Below, piece after piece: positions 8,885 to 17,222 of a DNA stretch of 64,000 nt; positions within the stretch are counted from its first letter, which is position 1, and each line of letters starts with the position of its first letter. The DNA is from Actinomycetaceae bacterium TAE3-ERU4 (GTDB taxonomy: Bacteria; Actinomycetota; Actinomycetes; Actinomycetales; Actinomycetaceae): positions 124,001 through 188,000 of the forward strand of contig JAHUUJ010000001.1 in the NCBI GenBank assembly GCA_019218365.1, in the 5' to 3' direction. The position numbers and the translations under genes are program-made. The notes beneath the pieces were generated by a model. It saw nothing but the letters and a program-made list of their open reading frames with translations, did not search any database and was not told the origin of the DNA.

Positions 8885-9679
8885 TTAGGAAAACTGATTA
8901 AGAATCTGCTGGTTTATTTGCGGCCATTTTTCTTTGTGTACGGCACCAAATTTTTCTCCTCCCGCAAAAACAGCACCCAGCCCTAGAGCGCAATCCACCC
9001 AGAGAAAAGAACCGGATTGCCCAAAATGACCAGATACCTCAAGGGCGGCTCCGGGAGCAGTCCAATGGGGGGATTTCTGCCCCCGAATTTCAAATCCTAA
9101 ACCCCATAGATTGGGACGCTGCAGCCCGTATCCAGGAACAATCCCCGCTAGCTCAGGAAATTGCGGGCATAAAATTTCATCGCGTAGATTACTCGAAATA
9201 AGTTTTGGTTCAAGAACCTCCCGGGCAAACTTGAGCAAATCTAAAACGCTCGCTACCCCCGCATAGGCAGGCGAACCTTCTATACTCCAAGTTTCCATTC
9301 CCAGTGGCTTAGCTACCAAAGAAGAAAGCATTTCAGAAATAGAAAGCCCAATTTTTTGCGCTACATATTCAGCTGCCACTTCAATTCCACGATTTGAATA
9401 CACCCTGCGTGTACCCACTTCATTAACTATCTGATCAGAGGCAAAATCAAGTCCCGAAGCATGCGAAAGCAAGTGTCGTAAAGTTGCGCCGGGAGGCCCC
9501 GCTGGGTCATCGTAGGTAACCTTTGCTTGCGAAACCGCTACCGCAATCGCCCACGAAGTTAGCAATTTAGTGACTGAAGCAAGGGCAAAAGGCCGCTCAA
9601 CCTCCCCCGAATAAGCTAAGGTTGACCGCGAATTAGTAACTGCTAGTCCGCAGGGAAAGTCAAATCCGGGAATTGTCAT
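8885..9679 (-). CDS. Serine hydrolase of the class C beta-lactamase/esterase family
   Basis: A 264-residue protein, shorter than most of its family (usually 350-400). The three active-site motifs of the beta-lactamase fold are readable: SVTK with the nucleophile Ser35 and Lys38, YSN at residues 94-96, and HFG at 218-220 in place of KTG. No signal peptide is visible, so it is probably cytoplasmic, which argues against a role as a true beta-lactamase or wall enzyme and for an esterase or amidase acting on an imported compound. It begins 5 bases after the IclR regulator gene and is therefore co-transcribed with it. Whether it removes acyl groups from imported sugars is speculation based on the surrounding sugar genes. 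Confidence 0.82.
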   Translation of the reverse strand: MTIPGFDFPCGLAVTNSRSTLAYSGEVERPFALASVTKLLTSWAIAVAVSQAKVTYDDPAGPPGATLRHLLSHASGLDFASDQIVNEVGTRRVYSNRGIEVAAEYVAQKIGLSISEMLSSLVAKPLGMETWSIEGSPAYAGVASVLDLLKFAREVLEPKLISSNLRDEILCPQFPELAGIVPGYGLQRPNLWGLGFEIRGQKSPHWTAPGAALEVSGHFGQSGSFLWVDCALGLGAVFAGGEKFGAVHKEKWPQINQQILNQFS

Positions 9680-9684
9680 ATTTA

Positions 9685-10479
9685 CTAACCTTTCAACGGT
9701 TGCGGAATACTCAGTCCCAGCGGCAAGCCCTCGCCTAGGAGGCGACGAATTACAGCGTACGCTTCAGACATGTACTCGGGCGTCATAGTTTGCACTAAGC
9801 CCGTAACAGAGATTGCGCCAACCACCTTATCTTTGCGCAATAGGGCAACTCCCATGCAGGAAACGCCGGACTCGTTTTCTTCAATTTCCATAGAATAACC
9901 ACGTTCACGGGTTTCTTCTAACACTTTCCATAAGTAGGAAGAATCAAAACGTTTTTGTCCGCTACCTGCCACCCGTTGCGAGTGAGCTGTCATATAGGGT
10001 TCAAGCTGTGCTGAAGTGCGAACTCGCTGCGCCATAATTGCACGCCCCATCGCCGAAGAAACCGCAGAGATGGTCTGCCCAACACGCGACCTCACCTGCA
10101 CGGCACGCGCCGGTTCAACTTTATCTACGTAAAGTATTTCCACTCCCGCCGGAATTCCCAAGTGCACCAATTCCCCTAATTCATGACTCAAATTAAGCAA
10201 AGAAGTGTGCAACATAGTGGCCAGATTATCTTGGTCGAAAAAGTCAGAACCGAGGATAATAGCCCCCAATCCCAGGGAATAGCGCCCGCTTTCCTCATCT
10301 TTAGCGACATAGTTATGCAAACGCAATGTATGCAAAGCACGATAAACAGTGGATTTATTCAGCTCCACCGCTGCAGACAGTTCTACCAAAGCCATGCCTT
10401 TAGGGCCTGCTTGCGAAAGTGCGTCCAAAATCATTAGTGCCCGATTTATCGATTCAATCGGCGCCGGCGCCTTTGCCAT
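9685..10479 (-). CDS. IclR-family transcriptional regulator
   Basis: A 264-residue DNA-binding repressor or activator. The N-terminal winged helix-turn-helix spans about residues 10-75 (MALVELSAAVELNKSTVYRALHTLRLHNYV). The C-terminal ligand-binding domain follows, with the family's GRAIMAQ segment and the SxxGVAxL pocket region (SGVSCMGVALLRKDKVVGAISVTG). The ATG follows AGGAG. It precedes the serine hydrolase gene by 5 bases and lies between the KDG enzymes and the carbohydrate importer. IclR regulators such as KdgR often sense 2-keto-3-deoxygluconate, so this protein is the likely local regulator. That assignment is inference from position. Confidence 0.93.
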   Translation of the reverse strand: MAKAPAPIESINRALMILDALSQAGPKGMALVELSAAVELNKSTVYRALHTLRLHNYVAKDEESGRYSLGLGAIILGSDFFDQDNLATMLHTSLLNLSHELGELVHLGIPAGVEILYVDKVEPARAVQVRSRVGQTISAVSSAMGRAIMAQRVRTSAQLEPYMTAHSQRVAGSGQKRFDSSYLWKVLEETRERGYSMEIEENESGVSCMGVALLRKDKVVGAISVTGLVQTMTPEYMSEAYAVIRRLLGEGLPLGLSIPQPLKG

Positions 10480-10535
10480 CTGGTCTCCTGTCCTTGTCTT
10501 TTCTGCGGCAGCTTCTTCGCCCTTATTCTAAACGC

Positions 10536-10584
10536 AAGTGCGGGCTGGTGAATAACCAATGAGGTATTTCACCAGCCCGCACTT
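10536..10584 (-). terminator. Hairpin after the SDR gene
   Basis: A perfect 17-bp stem (10536-10552 with 10568-10584) and a 15-base loop lie 8 bases past the SDR stop codon and upstream of the IclR gene. The minus-strand tail GCGTTTAGAATAAGG is only weakly uridine-rich. It probably ends or attenuates the aldolase-kinase-SDR operon. Confidence 0.72.
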
Positions 10585-10591
10585 TCTCAAA

Positions 10592-11395
10592 TCAGGGCTG
10601 CTTACCGATATAGGCGAGTATCCCACCATCTACGTACAGAACGTGACCATTCACGAAATTAGAAGCAGAGGAGGCAAGGAATACCGCAGGACCGGCCAAG
10701 TCATCAGTTCGTCCCCAACGAGCCGCAGGAGTCTTGGAAATGATGAACTGGTCAAAGGGGTGACGTGACCCATCAGGCTGCCGTTCACGCAAAGGAGCGG
10801 TCTGTGGAGTCTCAATGTAACCCGGGCCAATCCCGTTACATTGAATATTAAACTCACCGTATTCGGATGCAATATTGCGAGTCAACATCTTTAGACCACC
10901 CTTGGCAGCGGCGTAAGCAGAAACGGTTTCACGCCCGAGCTCACTCATCATTGAACAAATGTTAATGATTTTTCCCCCGCCGTTTTCAATCATGTCTGGG
11001 ATAACGGCCTTCGCGCAGATAAAGGGCCCGGTAAGGTCAACATCAATTACCTGACGCCAATCCTCGGCAGACATTTCAACCATTGGGATGCGCTTAATAA
11101 TTCCGGCATTATTAACCAAAATATCAACGCTACCAACTTCTTCCTTAATCTTTTTTAGGCCCTCTTGTACTCCGGCTTCATCGGTTACATCGAAAACGTA
11201 TCCGTGTGCTTCAATTCCAGCTTCACGGTACGCGTCCAAACCCTGCTGCACATCATTGTCATTCAGGGCGTTAAAGACGATACGAGCACCTGCACCAGCC
11301 AAGGCCGAAGCAATCTCGAAGCCGATTCCATAAACCGCTCCGGTTACCCAGGCGACCTTACCTTTCAAGCTAAAGTTCTCAGTTCCAAATTCCAT
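10592..11395 (-). CDS. SDR-family sugar acid dehydrogenase (gluconate 5-dehydrogenase/KduD-like)
   Basis: A 267-residue cytoplasmic short-chain dehydrogenase. The cofactor motif TGAVYGIG is at residues 18-25, NNAG at 95-98, and the catalytic Ser148, Tyr161 and Lys165 (YAAAK) are all present. The C-terminal segment SRHPFDQFIISKTPAARWG resembles the gluconate 5-dehydrogenase branch, which also includes the KduD/DhuD enzymes that reduce a diketo sugar acid to 2-keto-3-deoxygluconate. The adjoining KDG kinase and KDPG aldolase favour the second role; activity on 5-ketogluconate remains the alternative. The ATG follows AGGAG. The 82-base gap to the kinase gene holds a small hairpin (11424-11439). 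Confidence 0.85.
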   Translation of the reverse strand: MEFGTENFSLKGKVAWVTGAVYGIGFEIASALAGAGARIVFNALNDNDVQQGLDAYREAGIEAHGYVFDVTDEAGVQEGLKKIKEEVGSVDILVNNAGIIKRIPMVEMSAEDWRQVIDVDLTGPFICAKAVIPDMIENGGGKIINICSMMSELGRETVSAYAAAKGGLKMLTRNIASEYGEFNIQCNGIGPGYIETPQTAPLRERQPDGSRHPFDQFIISKTPAARWGRTDDLAGPAVFLASSASNFVNGHVLYVDGGILAYIGKQP

Positions 11396-11477
11396 TATTA
11401 CTCCTATTTAGATTCGTGTTTGCGTCGCCTGAAGGCGACCGGTACGCTCACACGTTTGTTTGCGGGACTAAAAGTTT

Positions 11478-12581
11478 TTATCGTTTGACCCGGGCGTTTC
11501 CACCCGCAGCTAATTTCTTTACCTCGGCCAAGGTAGCCATTGAAGTATCACCTGGCGTGGTCATCGCCAAGGCTCCATGCGCAGCCCCTAGATTTACCGC
11601 AGTTTCGATAGATTCCCCATTGATTAAGCCGTAAACCAGACCCGAAGCGAAAGAATCTCCACCACCAACTCGGTCGAGAATTTCAAGCGCGTCACGTTGA
11701 ATAGCATTTGCATACCCTTCGCTACGCGACCAAGCAATCGCTCCCCAATCATTTACTGAAGCACTGCGTACCCCACGCATAGTGGTAGCAATTACCTGAA
11801 AATTGGGATATTCATTTGCCACTTCCTCAATCATCTTTGCGAAAGAATCGTGGCTGAGATTGGTAAGATTTTCGTCTACTCCTTCAATTTCAAATCCGAG
11901 GCAGGCAGTAAAATCTTCCTCATTTCCAATCATGACATCAACATATTTAGCTACTTCACGGTTAACTTCGCGCGCACGTTCTTGTCCCCCGATAGCTTCC
12001 CATAAAGAGGGACGATAATTCAGGTCGTAGGAAACTACGGTACCGTACTTTTTCGCTGCCTTTACTGCCGCAATTAGAGTTTGCGCGCTCTGTGGGGAAA
12101 GAGCCCCGTAAATCCCTCCCGTGTGCAGCCACCGTACACCCAGTTCACCAAAAACATACTCAAAGTCAATGTCTTCCGGGGTCATCTGGGAAATTGCGGT
12201 ATGCCCACGATCTGAACACCCTACCGCCCCGCGAACCCCAAAGCCACGTTCGGTAAAGTTCAAACCGTTGCGTACGGTGCGGCCAATTCCATCCCCTTGT
12301 TTCCAACTCACAAGCGAAGTATCCACGCCACCTTGGAACATGAAATCTTCGATTAGACGCCCTACCTCATTATCTACTAGAGAGGTTAGGCACGCGGTAC
12401 GCAAACCAAACACACGTCGCAGTCCACGCACCACGTTATATTCGCCTCCGCCCTCCCAGGCGGTAAATTGACGAGCAGTGCGAATGCGACGTTCTCCCGG
12501 ATCAAGACGAAGCATTACTTCACCGAGACTGACAGCATCATACTTACATTCGCTGGCGGGACGGAGATTAAGATTTACCAT
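11478..12581 (-). CDS. kdgK: 2-Keto-3-deoxygluconate kinase (PfkB family)
   Basis: A 367-residue PfkB-family sugar kinase that would phosphorylate 2-keto-3-deoxygluconate to KDPG. The N-terminal substrate region GEVMLRLDPGERRIRTARQF and the glycine pair EGGGEYNVVRGL are as expected. The PfkB C-terminal signature DRVGGGDSFASG is present, with the catalytic base Asp309. It ends with a basic tail. It begins 24 bases after the aldolase gene, and the ATG is preceded by AAGGAG about 10 bases upstream. Because the next enzyme in the pathway is its neighbour, the substrate assignment is firm, though PfkB kinases are hard to separate by sequence alone. Confidence 0.86.
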   Translation of the reverse strand: MVNLNLRPASECKYDAVSLGEVMLRLDPGERRIRTARQFTAWEGGGEYNVVRGLRRVFGLRTACLTSLVDNEVGRLIEDFMFQGGVDTSLVSWKQGDGIGRTVRNGLNFTERGFGVRGAVGCSDRGHTAISQMTPEDIDFEYVFGELGVRWLHTGGIYGALSPQSAQTLIAAVKAAKKYGTVVSYDLNYRPSLWEAIGGQERAREVNREVAKYVDVMIGNEEDFTACLGFEIEGVDENLTNLSHDSFAKMIEEVANEYPNFQVIATTMRGVRSASVNDWGAIAWSRSEGYANAIQRDALEILDRVGGGDSFASGLVYGLINGESIETAVNLGAAHGALAMTTPGDTSMATLAEVKKLAAGGNARVKR

Positions 12582-12605
12582 GAGGAAAACTCCTTACAAA
12601 GTGGG

Positions 12606-13241
12606 TCAGCAGTTAGAAGCAGCCTTTACTGCCTCGGCAATAAGCTCAGTCAGTTGATCAGTTTTCCCGGCATCAGCCAGTTTAGCGGGAACCATCCAAG
12701 AACCACCTACAGCCGGAATACACGACAGGGAAAGATAATCGCAAAGATTATCTACATTTACCCCACCTGTGGGAATAAAGTTCATCCCCCCAAAGGGAGC
12801 GCTCAGGGCTTTAATCGCCTTTACCCCACCATATACATTCGCCGGGAAGAACTTCAGATGATTTAGCCCCAAGGATTTTGCCGCCATGATTTCCGAGGGA
12901 GTAACGGTTCCTGGTAATACCGATAAACCAAGCTCAAGAGATTTTTCTACAACTGCTCTATCAAACCCGGGGCTGACAATAAAGGTAGCGCCTCTTTCGT
13001 AAGCCTGTTTTACCTGCTCTACGTTAAGGACAGTTCCTGCTCCCACGATCAAGTCACCGCGATTAGCTAAAAGTTCAATTGCTTCCGGAGCAGCTTGTGT
13101 ACGGAAAGTTACTTCCGCCACCGGCAATCCCCCATCAACGAGGGCGTGGCCTAGCGCCTTAGCGCTTTCAACACTGTTAACGACAACTACAGGGACGATC
13201 TTACGGGCAGTTATTTCTTGAATTGAAACAGTTGAGGACAT
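12606..13241 (-). CDS. eda: KDPG/KHG aldolase
   Basis: A 211-residue class I aldolase that cleaves 2-keto-3-deoxy-6-phosphogluconate to pyruvate and glyceraldehyde-3-phosphate in the cytoplasm. The catalytic Glu43 in EVTFRT and the Schiff-base Lys130 in LKFFPA are present, together with the phosphate-binding TGGV segment. The length is normal. It is the first gene of the eda-kdgK-SDR operon and has a promoter at 13299-13327 with an operator-like repeat. It links the uronate/aldonate branch to central metabolism. Actinomycetaceae generally lack a full Entner-Doudoroff route, and no edd is nearby, so the supply of KDG rather than gluconate-6-phosphate seems its job. Confidence 0.94.
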   Translation of the reverse strand: MSSTVSIQEITARKIVPVVVVNSVESAKALGHALVDGGLPVAEVTFRTQAAPEAIELLANRGDLIVGAGTVLNVEQVKQAYERGATFIVSPGFDRAVVEKSLELGLSVLPGTVTPSEIMAAKSLGLNHLKFFPANVYGGVKAIKALSAPFGGMNFIPTGGVNVDNLCDYLSLSCIPAVGGSWMVPAKLADAGKTDQLTELIAEAVKAASNC

Positions 13242-13271
13242 CTTTGACTCTTCTTTTCTGATTTATCTAGC

Positions 13272-13285
13272 GAAACATGCGTTTC
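13272..13285 (-). promoter_or_regulatory. Operator-like inverted repeat before eda
   Basis: A perfect GAAAC-ATGC-GTTTC inverted repeat lies about 15 bases downstream of the -10 box, that is, just after the expected transcription start. The arms resemble the GAAAC/GTTTC halves reported for KdgR (IclR family) sites in enterobacteria, which fits the nearby IclR gene; the resemblance is from memory and not a statistical match. Confidence 0.55.
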
Positions 13286-13298
13286 ACTCTATGACACA

Positions 13299-13327
13299 AA
13301 TATGATCCTTTAGACGGTAAATTGCAA
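13299..13327 (-). promoter_or_regulatory. Promoter of the eda-kdgK-SDR operon
   Basis: On the minus strand, TTGCAA (13322-13327) and CATATT (13299-13304) are 17 bases apart. The match is moderate (4 of 6 in the -10) but the position, about 60 bases before the ATG and just before the inverted repeat, supports it. Confidence 0.55.
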
Positions 13328-13366
13328 TAAATATCCCCCCTTACGTGCAAAAATTCACAAAACAAA

Positions 13367-13400
13367 ACGATCGGGGCGGTATCAATACCACCCCGATCGT
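13367..13400 (-). terminator. Terminator of clpB
   Basis: A 15-bp stem (13367-13381 with 13386-13400, one G-U on the minus-strand RNA) with a 4-base loop is followed on the minus strand by TTTTGTTTTG. It stands 15 bases past the clpB stop codon. Confidence 0.9.
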
Positions 13401-13415
13401 TGTTTTAACGCCTCA

Positions 13416-16025
13416 TCAGCGAACGGTTACCTGTAGCTCGTCTCCACTGGGAGAAAGATCGACTATCGCACTTTGCCCACCGGTTAAAGCACCGCTCAAC
13501 AAAAGCCGAGCAACTCTATCCCCAATTTCACGCTGCACAAGACGACGTAACGGACGCGCCCCATAAGCCGGGTCGTAACCGCGCTCACCAAGCCAATCTT
13601 GAGCTTGCGCAGAAACTTCTAACCCAACTCGCCGAGACTCTAAACGTGCCGCCATCTTAGCCAATTGCAACCCAACAATCTGTCCCAATTCAGCAGGAGA
13701 AAGCGGATCAAAAATCAACACCTCGTCCAGACGATTTAGGAACTCCGGCTTAAAAGCTGTTCGCACAGTAGACATTACCGCCTCACGCTTTTGCGTTTCT
13801 TCCATCGTCTGGTCAACCAAAAACTGGCTCCCTAGATTAGACGTCAAAACCAAAATCACGTTACGGAAATCGACCGTACGTCCCTGCCCATCAGTTAAGC
13901 GACCATCATCAAGCACCTGCAAAAGAATGTCGAACACCTCCGGGTGGGCCTTTTCAACCTCGTCCAGCAAAACCACTGAATAAGGACGCCGGCGTACCGC
14001 CTCGGTCAATTGCCCCCCTTCGTCGTAACCGACATACCCGGGAGGAGCCCCAACCAAGCGGGAAACGGAATGCTTTTCCGAATACTCCGACATATCAATA
14101 CGAATGATTGCCCGCTCATCATCAAAGAGGAAATCTGCCAAAGATTTAGCTAGCTCCGTTTTCCCTACACCAGTCGGTCCAAGGAATAGGAAGGAACCCG
14201 TTGGACGATCAGGATCGGACACCCCTGCCCGCGAACGCCTTACCGCGTCCGACACAGCATGCACCGCTACAGACTGGCCAATTAGGCGAGCACCAATTAC
14301 CGACTCCATCTCCAGGAGCTTTTCCATCTCTCCCTGTAGCAAACGACCCGTAGGAATACCCGTCCAGGCTTGTACCACCTCAGCGATTTCCGCCGGACCG
14401 ACTTTCTCTGCAATCATCGGTTCTGGAGCCTGCTGATTGCTTTGCTTACGCTCATTTTCTTCCTCTTCCGCTTGAGAAATTTCGCGTTCAATCGCCGGAA
14501 TCTCACCATTTTGCAAGCGTCCAGCTTCTTCCCAACGTCCTTCACGCATGGCCAGCTCAAGCTGTGTACGCAGATTGTCAAGCTGCACTCGCAGCTCACC
14601 CACTCGGTTATGCCCAGCCTTTTCAGACTCCCAACGCGCAGTCAAACCAGCCAATTCTTCACTCTTATCAGCTAGTTCTGCTCGCAGGTCTTCCAAGCGC
14701 TCAGCAGCCCCAAGGTCATCTTCTCCAGATTCAGTCAAATACGACTCTTCCATCCGCAAACGTTCTACCTCACGGGTTAGTTGGTCAATTTCCACCGGGG
14801 AAGAATCTAACTCCATCCGCAAACGTGACGCAGCCTCGTCTATTAAGTCAATTGCCTTATCGGGAAGCTGACGCTCGGTGATATAACGATGAGAAAGTTG
14901 AGCAGCGGCAACCAGAGCACCGTCAGAAATAGTTACCTTATGGTGCGCTTCGTACTTAGGGGCAATCCCACGTAAAATTGCTATGGTGTCATCTACAGAC
15001 GGTTCACCGACAAATACCTGCTGAAAACGACGTTCCAAGGCCGGGTCTTTTTCGATGTTCTCCCTGTACTCGTCCAAGGTAGTAGCACCCACCAGACGCA
15101 ATTCACCACGCGCCAACATGGGTTTAAGCATGTTACCTGCGTCCATCGCACCTTCTGAGCCACCTCCCGCACCAACTACCGTGTGGAGCTCGTCGACAAA
15201 AGTAATTATCTGCCCGTCAGAGTCAGTAATTTCTTTCAAGACAGCCTTCAGCCGCTCTTCAAACTCACCACGATACTTTGCACCGGCGACCATTCCCGCA
15301 ATATCAAGAGCAATTAGTCGCTTATCACGCAAGGATTCCGGAACGTCACCTGCCACGATTCGTTGCGCAAGACCTTCAACCACAGCAGTTTTACCCACAC
15401 CAGGTTCTCCAATTAGAACCGGATTGTTCTTTGTACGACGAGAAAGCACCTGGACAACACGACGAATTTCCTCATCACGTCCGATAACCGGGTCAAGTTT
15501 TCCACTCCGGGCCACTTCAGTTAAATCGCGACCGTATTTCTTCAGAGCCTCAAAACTTCCCTCTGGATCTGGAGAAGTAATTTTCGAACTTCCCCGTAAA
15601 GTTGGCAGCGTCTGACCAAGAACCTCGGGAGAAGCACCAGCAGAACGCAGTAAATCACCGACACGGTCTTTGCTTTCCGAGAGGGCTAAAACCAAGTGTT
15701 CCGTAGAAATGTACTCATCACCCATAGATTGGGCGTGACGTCCTGCAGCATCAATTACCGCAAGGAGATTACGTGAAGCCTGGGGCTGCCCAGCAGTTGC
15801 CGAAGTTGCCGAAGGTAGCGACACCAGAGCATTACGAACCTGCACCCCAATTTGCTGTCGATTAGCGTCAGCCGCATCAAGAAGAGAAATCGCAATTCCT
15901 TCACCCTGCTCAAGCAAAGCTTCCATCAAGTGCAGACATTCAACCTGCGGATTACCCGCCGCCGCAGCCGCCTGTACAGCGGAAGAAACCGCCTCGTTTG
16001 CCTTAGTAGTAAATTTTGTGTTCAT
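13416..16025 (-). CDS. clpB: ATP-dependent disaggregase ClpB
   Basis: A hexameric AAA+ chaperone that works with DnaK to resolubilise aggregated proteins. It has the Clp N domain, a first AAA+ module with GEPGVGKT, a coiled-coil middle domain (the Glu/Arg-rich region after [14 protein letters not shown]), and a second AAA+ module with GPTGVGKT and the D2-small domain. I place the start at the ATG at 16025, giving 869 residues, because GGAGG lies 8 bases before it; an in-frame ATG 18 bases upstream has no such site. A HAIR element and -35 box overlap upstream, so it is under HspR control like the dnaK operon 1-5 kb away. A strong terminator follows. Confidence 0.97.
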   Translation of the reverse strand: MNTKFTTKANEAVSSAVQAAAAAGNPQVECLHLMEALLEQGEGIAISLLDAADANRQQIGVQVRNALVSLPSATSATAGQPQASRNLLAVIDAAGRHAQSMGDEYISTEHLVLALSESKDRVGDLLRSAGASPEVLGQTLPTLRGSSKITSPDPEGSFEALKKYGRDLTEVARSGKLDPVIGRDEEIRRVVQVLSRRTKNNPVLIGEPGVGKTAVVEGLAQRIVAGDVPESLRDKRLIALDIAGMVAGAKYRGEFEERLKAVLKEITDSDGQIITFVDELHTVVGAGGGSEGAMDAGNMLKPMLARGELRLVGATTLDEYRENIEKDPALERRFQQVFVGEPSVDDTIAILRGIAPKYEAHHKVTISDGALVAAAQLSHRYITERQLPDKAIDLIDEAASRLRMELDSSPVEIDQLTREVERLRMEESYLTESGEDDLGAAERLEDLRAELADKSEELAGLTARWESEKAGHNRVGELRVQLDNLRTQLELAMREGRWEEAGRLQNGEIPAIEREISQAEEEENERKQSNQQAPEPMIAEKVGPAEIAEVVQAWTGIPTGRLLQGEMEKLLEMESVIGARLIGQSVAVHAVSDAVRRSRAGVSDPDRPTGSFLFLGPTGVGKTELAKSLADFLFDDERAIIRIDMSEYSEKHSVSRLVGAPPGYVGYDEGGQLTEAVRRRPYSVVLLDEVEKAHPEVFDILLQVLDDGRLTDGQGRTVDFRNVILVLTSNLGSQFLVDQTMEETQKREAVMSTVRTAFKPEFLNRLDEVLIFDPLSPAELGQIVGLQLAKMAARLESRRVGLEVSAQAQDWLGERGYDPAYGARPLRRLVQREIGDRVARLLLSGALTGGQSAIVDLSPSGDELQVTVR

Positions 16026-16065
16026 AGTTGAACCTCCAGTCATTATTAGTCTAACTAGAACAACA

Positions 16066-16094
16066 CCTATAAACTTGAGTCTATTCCACTCAAC
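16066..16094 (-). promoter_or_regulatory. clpB promoter with HAIR operator
   Basis: CTTGAGT-N7-ACTCAAC at 16074-16094 matches the HspR-associated inverted repeat (HAIR, CTTGAGT-N7-ACTCAAG) at 13 of 14 defined positions. On the minus strand TTGAGT (16088-16093) can serve as -35 and TATAGG (16066-16071) as -10, 16 bases apart, so bound HspR would cover the -35 box. Confidence 0.88.
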
Positions 16095-16141
16095 TTTAGT
16101 TTTCTAACATTTTACAGTGTTTACTACGTCACTTTAGCAGC

Positions 16142-16723
16142 CTAATTCTCCAACGAAACAGGCAAGGCACGAATCTTCTGAATAAATTCCTGGCGACGCT
16201 CCAGACAATCACGCGAGGAATCCATGCCTCCTAAAACCAATTTTTTCCTCACTTTTATGCCGCAATACCCAAGCACATGAGTTGCCAGGCGACGCAAAGG
16301 ATAGGCGGGGTGAAGCAAGGAAAACAAACTCGGAGCATGAGAAGCAGTTACTAGCACAGCGCTTTTGCCAGACAGAAGTTTTTGCGGACGAATACGCCCT
16401 GGAAGGAAAGAATAAGCCAGCCCCGGAGTAAAAACTCGTTCCACCCACCCGGCAAGCACGGACGGTTCCCTCGCCCACCAAGTAGGAAAAAAGAAAACGA
16501 TTTCTTCGGCCCACACAAGAGCCTCCTGTGAACGAATAATAAAACTGTCCAGCTCCATGCGACGGCGATACCCAAAACGCAAAACCGGATCGAAATCAAC
16601 GGAACTTAAATCCATAAACCGTACTTGATGCCCTTTTTTCCGCGCGACCGAAACATATTCATAGGCACAAGCAGAAATAAAAGATTCCGCATCCGGATGC
16701 CCTAAAACCACCAACAGTTTCAC
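16142..16723 (-). CDS. Flavodoxin-fold NAD(P)H oxidoreductase
   Basis: A 193-residue cytoplasmic protein of the Flavodoxin_2 (MdaB/KefF/NQO1-like) family, which reduces quinones or other electrophiles with FMN or FAD. The N-terminal strand and loop LLVVLGHPDAESF match the flavin-binding start, followed by the family's WAEEIVFFFPTWWAREPSVLAGWVERVFTPGLAY block, which holds the active-site aromatics. An additional basic segment GYRRRMELDSF precedes it. It lies alone between clpB (117 bases downstream) and the small plus-strand gene, with no clear operon partner; the upstream 16724-16902 is AT-rich. The physiological acceptor is unknown. Menaquinone is made by this organism, which makes a quinone role reasonable. 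Confidence 0.8.
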   Translation of the reverse strand: MKLLVVLGHPDAESFISACAYEYVSVARKKGHQVRFMDLSSVDFDPVLRFGYRRRMELDSFIIRSQEALVWAEEIVFFFPTWWAREPSVLAGWVERVFTPGLAYSFLPGRIRPQKLLSGKSAVLVTASHAPSLFSLLHPAYPLRRLATHVLGYCGIKVRKKLVLGGMDSSRDCLERRQEFIQKIRALPVSLEN

Positions 16724-16902
16724 GTTTCTACCCCTTCCCAGACACCTTACATTTTAGTTTTTAGTAGAAAGAAAAACTAAAAAAATGCAGTTATCTTTAC
16801 TCTCTAGGCAAAAAATTAGGTCTTTCGTCTCTATGACGCGCAACAAAAATGCAAACATGAAAATATATGATTGTCCTTTGACAAAGATGAAAGGGGTCTG
16901 TA

Positions 16903-17160
16903 ATGGACTTTGAAGAAATGAAGAACAAGGCCGCCGAAAAGGCTACCGAGCTCAAGAACTCAGCCGAAGAAGCTGCTCACAAAGCCGGTAACTTCGCTGA
17001 AGAAGCCGCACAAAAGGCCGAGCACGCCGTTGAAGGCTCTGGCAGCACCATCCAGGAAAAAGCTGCTGAACTAGCTAACGCCGCAGGCGAAAAGCTAGAA
17101 GAAGTAAAGAACGCCGCTACAGAAAAGTTCGATGAACTAAAGAACAAGTTCACCAACTGA
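16903..17160 (+). CDS. Small Lys/Glu/Ala-rich amphipathic helical protein
   Basis: An 85-residue, highly charged protein made of repeated 11-residue-like units (KNKAAEKATEL, KNSAEEAAHKA, AEEAAQKAEHA, KEEVKNAATEK style), with no cysteine, tryptophan or proline and no signal peptide. The pattern is that of long amphipathic alpha-helices such as LEA-like or CsbD/YtxH-type stress proteins; I do not recognise a specific family. It has a clear ribosome site (AAAGGGG, 7 bases before ATG), its own terminator, and sits between the two HspR-controlled loci, but no HAIR element precedes it. A general-stress or desiccation role is inference. Codon use (GAA, AAG, GCC) is that of a well-expressed gene. Confidence 0.82.
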   Translation: MDFEEMKNKAAEKATELKNSAEEAAHKAGNFAEEAAQKAEHAVEGSGSTIQEKAAELANAAGEKLEEVKNAATEKFDELKNKFTN

Positions 17161-17171
17161 TTTAGCAATAC

Positions 17172-17211
17172 AAGGTGGGCTCACCGGTTTAATAACCGGT
17201 GAGCCCACCTT
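17172..17211. terminator. Bidirectional terminator
   Basis: A perfect 18-bp stem (17172-17189 with 17194-17211) and a 4-base loop lie between the convergent small helical protein gene and hspR. Both sides carry A/T-rich tails (TAATTTATATAT on the plus strand, TTGTATTGC on the minus strand). Confidence 0.9.
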
Positions 17212-17222
17212 AATTTATATAT

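Noticed and set aside
8885-9679. Antibiotic-resistance beta-lactamase
   Set aside because: No signal peptide, HFG in place of KTG, and a sugar-gene context make an intracellular esterase or amidase likelier.
14104-15615. Long plus-strand frames inside clpB
   Set aside because: They mirror clpB codon structure, lack ribosome sites and show no family match.
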